DNA from: Candidatus Poseidoniaceae archaeon
Lineage (GTDB): Archaea > Thermoplasmatota > Poseidoniia > Poseidoniales > Poseidoniaceae
DNA length: 10,779 bases
Assembly: GCA_022424925.1 (NCBI GenBank)
Contig: JAKMGM010000096.1
Coordinates: 1 to 10,779, forward strand
Direction of reading: 5' to 3'
The first letter of the stretch is position 1, and each line of letters starts with the position of its first letter. The notes under the pieces are model-generated. The model worked only from the letters and a program-made list of their open reading frames with translations, did no database searches and had not been told where the DNA came from. A program made the position numbers and the translations under genes. Positions 1 through 6,384 of this stretch are shown here, in pieces.

Positions 1-1365
1 GTCGTTGTTACAGACTTCGAAAAAACTTCTGCCACCACTCTCGTCGAAGGGGTTTTGGATAAAGAAGCTGGAGGTGCGATTTCTGTTTTGCGAACACTCG
101 TGAATCATCCTGCTGGTGATTACCTCGATCCAATACTCATGACTGGAAGTACTGTTCTTGTCGATGATGACATGTGTGAAAAATTCATTCATAAGGCGGA
201 ACAATGGATTGCGGAGAGAGCTCTTGAGATACGACTTGAACAGAAACCTCATCAAGGCTTTCACGAAATTCACGGTAGAGGGAAGGACTGGACGCCTCGG
301 TATTATTCATTGATGATTACAGAATTTTTCCAAGAAGGATTTACTCGATGTTTGGTTGGAACCAGGGGTTTATTGGGTGAGGGTTGGGACGCATCACGAA
401 TCAATGTCCTCATCGATATGACGACCGTCACTACGAGCATGAGCATCAACCAATTACGCGGACGTTCGATTCGAATTGACAAAGAATGGCCTGAAAAAGT
501 TGCAAACAACTGGGATATTGTTTGTATTGCTGAGGAATTCACGAAAGGATTTGATGATTACTCGCGCTTCAAAGAAAAGCACAAGCAATTGTACGGCGTT
601 TGTGATGATGGTACAATAGAAAAAGGCGTAGGGCATGTTCATGCTGCATTCAATGAAGTTCGTCCGGAAGGAATCAGCGAGGGTATGTCAATGTTCAATG
701 AAGAAATGCTCCGCCGCGCACGGACACGTCAGCATACCCGAGATTTATGGGGTATTGGTCAATCTTTTCATGTTGAATCACGGCCTGCCGTGGAAGCAAA
801 AATGCCTCACGGTTTCAGCAGTGGCTTTCGGTTTGGAACCGAGAAAGAAATTTGGACAGATTCTTCACTTTCTGTAGCCATAGCAGAAGCAATTGTTGCT
901 AGTTTCCAAGAATTGGGGGAAATGACGGTTCATTGCACCCCGCAAGGTGGAGACCGGGGTGGTGGATGGCTGCGCTATCATCTAAAGAATTCCACTCCTG
1001 AGGAAGGTCGTATGTTCAGTACATCTATGGAAGAAGTTCTCGGTTCGCTCACCAAACCGCGCTATTTGATTAGCCGCTCGGCTCGATTCTTTCACGACAC
1101 TTGGTTGTCCTCTCTTCTGCCAGAAGTTGTGGCAAAATATCTTCGAAAGGAAGTGACATCAATACAGATGTACCATCAAGTACCATCGCTTCTTGCTTCA
1201 AATCTTGAGCGGGCAGAAATCTTTCAGAAGCATTGGAACGCACATGTAGGTCCTAGCCAACTTACCTATGCGCGTAATAACGTCGGGGAGCAATTGCTGC
1301 AGTATGTTCGACAGCAAGGCCTTTCTCCGAAGGTCGGAATACATCAAAAACAAGTCTATGTTTGA
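1..1365 (+). CDS. SF2 (DEAD/DEAH-like) helicase, C-terminal part; 5' end outside window
   Basis: The reading frame is open from base 1, so the gene begins upstream and 454 residues are visible; the TTG at 55 is an internal codon. The visible part starts near the RecA2 domain of a superfamily 2 helicase. A strand with the motif IV position (PILMTGSTVLV) lies near residues 43-55. Motif V (GTRGLLGEGWDA) is at residues 120-131 and motif VI (QLRGRSIR, with arginine fingers) at 151-158. The Walker A and DExx motifs must lie off the left edge. After the motor comes a segment of about 280 residues ending in a conserved-looking stretch (YHQVPSLLASN, then ERAEIF and HWNAHVGP, about residues 389-420). 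From memory this arrangement resembles large uncharacterised helicases of actinobacteria; no search was possible. NTP-driven nucleic-acid remodelling is expected from the family. Substrate and pathway are unknown. The stop lies five bases from the stop of the converging neighbour. Confidence 0.85.
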   Translation, partial: VVVTDFEKTSATTLVEGVLDKEAGGAISVLRTLVNHPAGDYLDPILMTGSTVLVDDDMCEKFIHKAEQWIAERALEIRLEQKPHQGFHEIHGRGKDWTPRYYSLMITEFFQEGFTRCLVGTRGLLGEGWDASRINVLIDMTTVTTSMSINQLRGRSIRIDKEWPEKVANNWDIVCIAEEFTKGFDDYSRFKEKHKQLYGVCDDGTIEKGVGHVHAAFNEVRPEGISEGMSMFNEEMLRRARTRQHTRDLWGIGQSFHVESRPAVEAKMPHGFSSGFRFGTEKEIWTDSSLSVAIAEAIVASFQELGEMTVHCTPQGGDRGGGWLRYHLKNSTPEEGRMFSTSMEEVLGSLTKPRYLISRSARFFHDTWLSSLLPEVVAKYLRKEVTSIQMYHQVPSLLASNLERAEIFQKHWNAHVGPSQLTYARNNVGEQLLQYVRQQGLSPKVGIHQKQVYV

Positions 1366-1370
1366 TTGAT

Positions 1371-2651
1371 TTAAGAGCAAGTCTGACACTTGAATGTCGC
1401 TCCTCGATGTTCATCACAAAATCGCTTTCGGCATTCAAAGCATCTAAAATCAAACGAATTCACTTTTTCAGAGCACTGGATATGCCCACATATGTCTTCG
1501 TCGACTGTGTTTGCTGGGATAGTTGTGGTTTGCGAGTCCCAAAAGTTTCCGGTTGGGGATTGAATGACACTTGGCGCAGGAGTTGCTTGAGGAGCAGTCT
1601 GTTCAAGCCCGAGTGTTTGGATTACGAAATTATTCTGTAGAAATTTGTCAGCCATGGCGGCGGTCATCATTCCAGAAGACATCAACTTGAACCGAATTTC
1701 TCCTTGTGGGACAGTACGAAGTCCAAGTCTATGGATCACTGAATTGTAATTGTGTTCACCAGTTCTAAGACTGCGAGGTGGCGAAGTAGGTGTTGACCTT
1801 GTTTGATGAGGAGCCAAACTCGAGTTGTAGGGTGTTGCATCAGATGCATCTCCTCCGGTACGTACCCAAGAAATTTCTCCTGACGAAGAGTTCAGCAAAT
1901 TATCCTGCCTTCGAACAGTAAAATGTTCAGGACCCTCCATGGTAATCCCTCCTGCGTTAGGATCTTGCAGGCAAGCCGTTACTGCTTGTTCAAAGGTTTT
2001 GAATCGCTTGTTTCCTGAGCGTGTATTTTGACCTGCAAGGAATTTACCGTTGTGGGGGCCGGAAAAATAGGGGTTTGTAAGTATAGGTTGTTGAGATTGT
2101 AAGGATAATGCTTCGTTTCGGCCGGAAAGCCCACCTGTATGCCCAGAGCCAGTGGAGGCTCCACTTGCTGCTCTCCCTCTCAATCCCCCAGTTAGTGATG
2201 AAGAATTTGCTTTTGAGGTTGAGAACGTTATTACAAGTCCTGCTATTGCTAAAAGTCCAAACACAACAGTGCAGCAACCATAGAATGAATATTCTCCTGA
2301 ATCCAGTTCATTGAAAGAAAATACTTCGGGTGCATCGGTGTAGTAATACACATCGATGCGGTCACCAACCGGATAGTAATTTTCAATTATATCAATACAT
2401 GAAGAACTGCTTTCCATTGTCGCTTTGACTCTGGCTTGGTATATTTGGCTTGAAGATGCAACCGTATAATCGACCACTAAGTCTGCGGTGCAGGTGTAAT
2501 ATGAATCATAGGATTCAGAGTATTCTGTTTCTTCAGATATTGTCCCCGATGCATACGCCGATTCACTGTATGGTACCTGATTCATTGCAAGCATGAAACC
2601 ACCACTTAACAGGGCCCCAAGAAGGAAAATCACAATTCCCAACTTGTTCAT
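1371..2651 (-). CDS. Two-pass membrane protein: DUF3592-like domain, low-complexity linker, C-terminal AN1-like zinc finger
   Basis: The start was set at the ATG at 2651 (426 residues) because GGTGA, the archaeal Shine-Dalgarno core, lies four bases upstream and a hydrophobic segment begins at residue 4. A frame-extending TTG at 2696 falls inside an inverted repeat and was not used. Segments in order: membrane helix 4-23; a DUF3592-like beta domain around 47-112 with a YPVGDRIDVYYYTDAPE signature; a second helix at 123-143; a Ser/Gly-rich stretch at 148-185; a short module at 215-247 (FEQAVTACLQDPNAGGITM), vaguely like a PAN/apple core; a Ser/Thr/Pro-rich region; and a cysteine-rich end at 388-425. 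That end reads C-x4-C-x10-C-x2-C-x4-C-x2-H-x6-C-x2-C, close to an AN1 finger but with the second histidine replaced by a terminal CxxC. Predicted topology puts the DUF3592 domain outside and the finger in the cytoplasm. Function is unknown; a membrane-bound adaptor or sensor is only a guess. Confidence 0.8.
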   Translation of the reverse strand: MNKLGIVIFLLGALLSGGFMLAMNQVPYSESAYASGTISEETEYSESYDSYYTCTADLVVDYTVASSSQIYQARVKATMESSSSCIDIIENYYPVGDRIDVYYYTDAPEVFSFNELDSGEYSFYGCCTVVFGLLAIAGLVITFSTSKANSSSLTGGLRGRAASGASTGSGHTGGLSGRNEALSLQSQQPILTNPYFSGPHNGKFLAGQNTRSGNKRFKTFEQAVTACLQDPNAGGITMEGPEHFTVRRQDNLLNSSSGEISWVRTGGDASDATPYNSSLAPHQTRSTPTSPPRSLRTGEHNYNSVIHRLGLRTVPQGEIRFKLMSSGMMTAAMADKFLQNNFVIQTLGLEQTAPQATPAPSVIQSPTGNFWDSQTTTIPANTVDEDICGHIQCSEKVNSFDFRCFECRKRFCDEHRGATFKCQTCS

Positions 2652-2655
2652 AGAT

Positions 2656-2660
2656 TCACC
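2656..2660 (-). promoter_or_regulatory. Shine-Dalgarno GGTGA deciding the start of the zinc-finger membrane protein
   Basis: In the sense direction the sequence reads GGTGAATCTATG. GGTGA is complementary to the archaeal 16S rRNA 3' end and sits four bases before the ATG at 2651. It supports that start over the upstream TTG at 2696. It lies between the ATG and the inverted repeat at 2669-2701, so a folded leader would leave it just outside the stem. Confidence 0.6.
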
Positions 2661-2668
2661 AGAGAGTT

Positions 2669-2701
2669 GACTGTTGGCGCAGTCCCCAAGCGCCAACAGT
2701 C
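2669..2701. repeat. Perfect 12-bp inverted repeat (stem-loop) in the leader of the zinc-finger membrane protein
   Basis: On the plus strand the left arm GACTGTTGGCGC (2669-2680) and the right arm GCGCCAACAGTC (2690-2701) are exact reverse complements around a nine-base loop, AGTCCCCAA. In the sense orientation of the leftward gene it lies 17 bases before the ATG. There is no T-run after it on either strand, so it does not look like an intrinsic terminator of the upstream primase transcript. It could be an RNA hairpin in a 5' leader, a palindromic binding site for a dimeric regulator, or a relic of a small inverted-repeat element. The sequence alone does not decide between these. Confidence 0.75.
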
Positions 2702-2776
2702 GGTAGTGTCATCTGCCTGCGAAGCAGCCGTCATTGCCAAGGCTCCGGTAGGGACAGATTCCAATGAGAAAGACCA

Positions 2777-2783
2777 CTTATAG
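2777..2783 (-). promoter_or_regulatory. Possible TATA box for the zinc-finger membrane protein
   Basis: CTATAAG on the minus strand begins five bases after the primase stop codon. With the usual archaeal spacing of about 25 bases, transcription would begin near 2755 and leave a leader of about 100 bases that includes the inverted repeat. No other TATA-like element is visible in the 137-base gap (2652-2788). The motif is short and could be chance. Confidence 0.35.
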
Positions 2784-2788
2784 TATTT

Positions 2789-4093
2789 TCATGCCCTTTG
2801 TACAATCCGAATTGAGGGTTCAACGCCTCCAGAGACGTCGTTTCCGTCGATTTGAAACGGTAACCCCATTCGTTTACTCAATTCCAAATGCGATGAAGAC
2901 CAAGGCCATGAACATGCTCCGTCCAGTTCTTTACCAAGCACATTGACAGGTTGTAACTGTCTTTCCCATTCATGGTCTTCAGACATCATGCCAGTGATTC
3001 GGACCCAAGCATGATGTCGTTCCTTCAAATCTTGATGGAACCGGTTGAGTTTCATTTTTCGAGTAATTTTAACCAATTGTTGGCGGGGTATGGCTCTGGG
3101 AACCAGAATCATTGTTCGATGTCCATCTGTCCAAAAAGCGGTTGCGCCAAACGCATATTCCTCAGCGAATTCGAGGGCTTTTTCTACAGCCTGTTGTGGT
3201 TCACCCCAAGAAAGAGGAAGCCACGAGACGAGTGAGGAACGATTCTTCGTCCCTGCGACATGTGAACTCACTTCGATACTGTAGTTGTATGATGGGTCAA
3301 CAACAGGTTTTTTCGCCGTCTTCACTGGCTTTGTAGCGATTTTTTTCTGTTTCACTTGTCGAGGAATCTTGATGGCACCCCTATGCCGCTCAAGCGTCTT
3401 GAACCATTTCTTGAACGGTTCGCTCATCATGTCAAGTTGGATTATACTGCACTTCCAACCTGTTCGGCCGTGAACGGTCCCCGGTAGTCTGATGATTCTT
3501 CTCGTGTCTGCGGTAATTTTCGGGTCCACATTATGCCCAGCAGCAAGTACCTCATCGAGTAACCTCTTTCGCTGTTTACGAACCGTTTCTTCTCGAAGTT
3601 TTGGCTCGGGTATCTGGAATTTTTCCCTTTGTAAGTCTTCATAAAACAGGTGAAATCCCTTACTTCCGGAAAAGGCTACATGCATGAACGAATAGTCAGT
3701 CTTGGTTTTCATCCATTCGTACAATGCGAGAGCTGATTGACGAGCAAGTTCCATATTTCGGAGGCAAAAAGGCGGGGTATCAATATCGAACACAACCAAA
3801 TGGTCGAGGAGAATCGGATACGACGCTTCAATGTCTCGTAGTCGTGGTAAATTGATTGGATCGAGCCATGACGATGTTGACACATAGACGTCTGTTGCAG
3901 TTGAACCACGGAACGCTTTCACGAGTGTCGAGGCATCGCGAACTCTACGATGAGCAGTCATCCACTTGTTGTTCTCACATCGCCAGCGATATTGGTGCTG
4001 TGTTGGTTTTTTCATCCACGATAAATCGATGTCGAAACCTTCGGTGTAGTGACCCCGTAAGTTTTCGGAGTCAAATACAGGCGATTCGGTCAT
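2789..4093 (-). CDS. priS: Archaeo-eukaryotic primase, small (catalytic) subunit-like
   Basis: The 434-residue protein carries the three motifs of the archaeo-eukaryotic primase superfamily. Motif I is VFDIDTP at 101-107, with metal ligands Asp103 and Asp105. Motif II is SGSKGFH at 142-148, with His148. Motif III is around 190-212: Asp190, Asp196, then RLPGTVHGRTG. In archaea this subunit pairs with PriL and makes the primers for replication. Unlike typical PriS it has no visible four-ligand Cys/His zinc site; its four cysteines are scattered at 39, 110, 215 and 394. After a lysine-rich linker at 244-263 there is an extra C-terminal region of about 170 residues (WTDGHRTMILVPRA, WVRITGMM) that I do not recognise. 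The ATG at 4093 has a TATA-like box about 25 bases upstream and no Shine-Dalgarno, so the mRNA is probably leaderless. It follows sucD by 30 bases. A primase-polymerase paralogue rather than the replicative PriS is the main alternative. Confidence 0.85.
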   Translation of the reverse strand: MTESPVFDSENLRGHYTEGFDIDLSWMKKPTQHQYRWRCENNKWMTAHRRVRDASTLVKAFRGSTATDVYVSTSSWLDPINLPRLRDIEASYPILLDHLVVFDIDTPPFCLRNMELARQSALALYEWMKTKTDYSFMHVAFSGSKGFHLFYEDLQREKFQIPEPKLREETVRKQRKRLLDEVLAAGHNVDPKITADTRRIIRLPGTVHGRTGWKCSIIQLDMMSEPFKKWFKTLERHRGAIKIPRQVKQKKIATKPVKTAKKPVVDPSYNYSIEVSSHVAGTKNRSSLVSWLPLSWGEPQQAVEKALEFAEEYAFGATAFWTDGHRTMILVPRAIPRQQLVKITRKMKLNRFHQDLKERHHAWVRITGMMSEDHEWERQLQPVNVLGKELDGACSWPWSSSHLELSKRMGLPFQIDGNDVSGGVEPSIRIVQRA

Positions 4094-4113
4094 GGTCTAC
4101 CATCTTGTTCTCG

Positions 4114-4121
4114 GTATATTT
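4114..4121 (-). promoter_or_regulatory. TATA box for leaderless priS transcript
   Basis: AAATATAC on the minus strand starts two bases after the sucD TGA stop and is centred about 25 bases before the priS ATG at 4093. That is the expected distance from an archaeal TATA box to the transcription start, so the start codon would sit at the 5' end of the mRNA. There is no Shine-Dalgarno in the gap. The primase could therefore be transcribed apart from sucCD even though it is in line with them. Confidence 0.5.
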
Positions 4122-4123
4122 GC

Positions 4124-5047
4124 TCATCGCAAGCCAGCGGCTTTGAGGGATTCGAGCAAGACCTTTCCAAGTTCGGAAGGGTCCATTGCACACGCAATAC
4201 CAGCGGCTCTGAATGCTTCGAATTTCTCTTCTGCGGTTCCTTTTCCACCTGATATAAACGCACCAGCGTGACCCATTCTCTTTCCAGGAGGAGCAGTCGC
4301 TCCCGCAACGAAACCCACGATGGGTTTGCTGACATTATCTGCGGCCCACGCTGCAGCTTCCTGCTCTGCATTGCCACCAATTTCACCAATCATAATGATT
4401 GCTTCGGTTTGAGGGTCCGCCTCAAACGCAGCCAGGCAGTCAATAAATCCAGTGCCGTTCACTGGGTCTCCACCGATTCCAATGCATGTCGACTGTCCTT
4501 CGTCAATGCTCATTGTTTGTGCAACAGCCTCATAGGTCAAGGTTCCGGATTTGCTAACAATCCCGATACGTCCTTTGGCATGAATATGTCCTGGCATGAT
4601 TCCAATTTTTGCGCCACCGCGATCTCCCGGCGTTATGATTCCTGGGCAATTGGGACCAATCAATCGAACCCCAGGTCGGTTTTCGACATAGGCCACAGCT
4701 TTCACCATGTCGAGTGTAGGGATACCCTCAGTAATGCACACTACAACGCCTTCACCTTTGATGCTGTCAAAGGCATCAGCAGCTTCCATTATTGCTTCAG
4801 CGGCAAAGGGTGGCGGGACATAGATGACAGTTGCATCAGCATCAGTTGCTCGAATCGCTTCACTCATACTGTGCCACACCGGGAATGGATTACCTTGCAA
4901 CTCCACGGTTTGACCGCCTTTGCCGGGCGTACATCCACCGACAATGTTTGTGCCGTATTCGACCATCTTATCGGCATGGAACATGCCCTGCTTTCCTGTA
5001 ATTCCTTGTACCAAGACTTTCGCATCTTCTTCAATCCAAATTGACAT
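4124..5047 (-). CDS. sucD: Succinyl-CoA ligase (ADP/GDP-forming), alpha subunit
   Basis: With SucC it interconverts succinyl-CoA and succinate with substrate-level NTP formation, in the cytoplasm, as a step of the TCA cycle. At 307 residues the length fits the family. The CoA-binding Rossmann part opens with LVQGITGKQGMFHADKM at 12-28, followed by GPNCPGIITPG at 131-141 and KSGTLTYEA at 166-174. The nucleotide-loop region KRMGHAGAFISGGKGTAEEKF at 256-276 holds His260, which corresponds to the phosphohistidine of the Escherichia coli enzyme. The ATG overlaps the sucC stop by one base (TAATG), so the two are translationally coupled and should be made in equal amounts. A strong Shine-Dalgarno lies inside the end of sucC. 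Identification is very secure. Confidence 0.97.
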   Translation of the reverse strand: MSIWIEEDAKVLVQGITGKQGMFHADKMVEYGTNIVGGCTPGKGGQTVELQGNPFPVWHSMSEAIRATDADATVIYVPPPFAAEAIMEAADAFDSIKGEGVVVCITEGIPTLDMVKAVAYVENRPGVRLIGPNCPGIITPGDRGGAKIGIMPGHIHAKGRIGIVSKSGTLTYEAVAQTMSIDEGQSTCIGIGGDPVNGTGFIDCLAAFEADPQTEAIIMIGEIGGNAEQEAAAWAADNVSKPIVGFVAGATAPPGKRMGHAGAFISGGKGTAEEKFEAFRAAGIACAMDPSELGKVLLESLKAAGLR

Positions 5048-6255
5048 TATTCATCGCCTCCGATAAGCGCTACTATCTTTTGCGCACCCTCAGCTAAATC
5101 ATCAGCAGGATGAATATTGAGTGTAGAAGCAGCGAGTATTTTCTTGCCTTCTTCAACGTTCGTTCCAGCGAGCCGAACGACGAGAGGGACTTCGAGTGAC
5201 AGGGCTTCAGTAGCCGCAATTACGCCACGAGCAATGATGTCACAACGCATTATTCCTCCGAAGATATTAACGAGGATTCCTTTCACATTCGGGTCTTCAA
5301 GGATAATGGAAAAGGCGGTTTGAACTTGTTCTTCGTTCGCACCTCCACCAACATCGAGAAAGTTCGCAGGTTCTCCGCCGTAGAGTTTGATGACGTCCAT
5401 GGTTGCCATGGCCAGCCCTGCTCCATTCACGAGGCAACCAATGTTTCCGTCGAGTTTAACATACGATAGCCCAGTTTCTTTAGCCCGAATTTCTACATCT
5501 TCTTCTTCAGAGAGGTCTCTCAAATCATCCCAATTTTTGTGACGGAATTCGGCATTTTCATCAAATGAAATTTTCGAATCAAGAGCAACCATCTCGTCTG
5601 AACCCGTACGCACCAGTGGATTAATTTCGACCATTGCGCAGTCTTCTTGAACGAACATTGTGTACATGTTTGATAGCATTTTTCCAAATGACTTCAAAGC
5701 AGCACCAGAAAGCCCTAGTGCCATTCCTAAGTCTCTCTTTTGAAATCCAAGGAGTCCCGCACTTGGATCAACGACGACCCTGTGAATCCGTTCAGGTGTG
5801 TTGTGAGCAACATCTTCAATATCCATTCCGCCTTCGGTAGATGCCATGATGAGTACTGATTTGTTGTCACGGTCAACGAGCAATGCGAGATAGTATTCAT
5901 GTGCGATATCGCAACCAGCCTCGATGTAGAGATTGCTAACGAGTTTTCCTTCTTCTCCAGTTTGAATGGTTACCAAAATGTTGCCGAGAATATTGGTTGC
6001 ATAAGTTTCGACTTCTTCCTTGGAAAAGGCAATTTTAACCCCTCCGTCCATTACATGCGCACGAGTTTCAGGAGCGTACAGTGTACCTTTGCCCCGTCCA
6101 CCAGCATGAATTTGTGATTTGACAGCAACGACCTTGCTGCCGAGCGAATCATACGCACTCAGCGCCTGTTCAACGGTGGTGCAATGAACGCCTTCAAGTA
6201 CGGCGACATTGTTTTCTCGCAACAGGTTTTTTCCTTGGTATTCGTGGATGTTCAT
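5047..6255 (-). CDS. sucC: Succinyl-CoA ligase (ADP/GDP-forming), beta subunit
   Basis: This is the nucleotide-binding, ATP-grasp partner of SucD. The ATG at 6255 was chosen (402 residues, MNIHEYQGK), the usual family N-terminus, with GGGGAG four bases upstream. A TTG at 6276 would add only seven residues. Visible hallmarks are KSQIHAGGRGKGTLY at 46-60 in the ATP-grasp fold, VEINPL at 209-214 with the magnesium-ligand Asn212, Asp226 as the second metal ligand, GNIGCLVNGAGLAMATMD at 270-287, and the NIFGGIMRCDIIA power-helix/ligase region at 330-342. Nucleotide specificity (ADP or GDP) cannot be read with confidence. It is the first gene of the leftward sucC-sucD unit and diverges from the nucleotidyltransferase gene across a 129-base gap. 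Confidence 0.97.
   Translation of the reverse strand: MNIHEYQGKNLLRENNVAVLEGVHCTTVEQALSAYDSLGSKVVAVKSQIHAGGRGKGTLYAPETRAHVMDGGVKIAFSKEEVETYATNILGNILVTIQTGEEGKLVSNLYIEAGCDIAHEYYLALLVDRDNKSVLIMASTEGGMDIEDVAHNTPERIHRVVVDPSAGLLGFQKRDLGMALGLSGAALKSFGKMLSNMYTMFVQEDCAMVEINPLVRTGSDEMVALDSKISFDENAEFRHKNWDDLRDLSEEEDVEIRAKETGLSYVKLDGNIGCLVNGAGLAMATMDVIKLYGGEPANFLDVGGGANEEQVQTAFSIILEDPNVKGILVNIFGGIMRCDIIARGVIAATEALSLEVPLVVRLAGTNVEEGKKILAASTLNIHPADDLAEGAQKIVALIGGDE
5053..5061 (-). promoter_or_regulatory. Shine-Dalgarno for sucD inside the sucC 3' end
   Basis: GGAGGCGAT differs by one base from the archaeal consensus GGAGGTGAT. It sits five bases before the sucD ATG, within the last codons of sucC. It supports efficient coupled initiation at the TAATG overlap, and shows that this organism uses Shine-Dalgarno initiation inside operons while other genes in the window look leaderless. 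Confidence 0.75.
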
Positions 6256-6384
6256 AGTGCTCCCCAACCCTTCCAAAGGAAGACCGTCTTTGAATACTTT
6301 GATGAACCATTTGAGATTCTAGAAACGAAGAAGTTGATGTTTGAATGGAGATGTATTGATAGGTAACTGTCAAAAGGACTGTTT
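6256..6384. promoter_or_regulatory. Divergent intergenic region, sucC and nucleotidyltransferase promoters
   Basis: These 129 bases separate two divergent genes and must hold both promoters. For sucC a weak AGTATTC element on the minus strand lies about 40 bases before the ATG. For the rightward gene a weak TATTGATA lies about 27 bases before its ATG, which would again make it leaderless. Neither is a convincing TATA box. I see no inverted repeat or operator here. Confidence 0.35.

Noticed and set aside
55..57. TTG as the start of the helicase gene
   Set aside because: The frame is open to base 1 with plausible protein sequence before it, and the first helicase domain is missing. The gene must begin outside the window.
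2669..2701. The inverted repeat as an intrinsic terminator for priS
   Set aside because: No T-run follows the stem on either strand, it is nearly 90 bases beyond the priS stop, and archaeal termination depends mainly on T-tracts rather than hairpins.
4268..5044. A rightward open frame of 258 codons antisense to sucD
   Set aside because: It lies wholly opposite a securely identified gene and its translation has no domain-like pattern. The length follows from the codon use of sucD.
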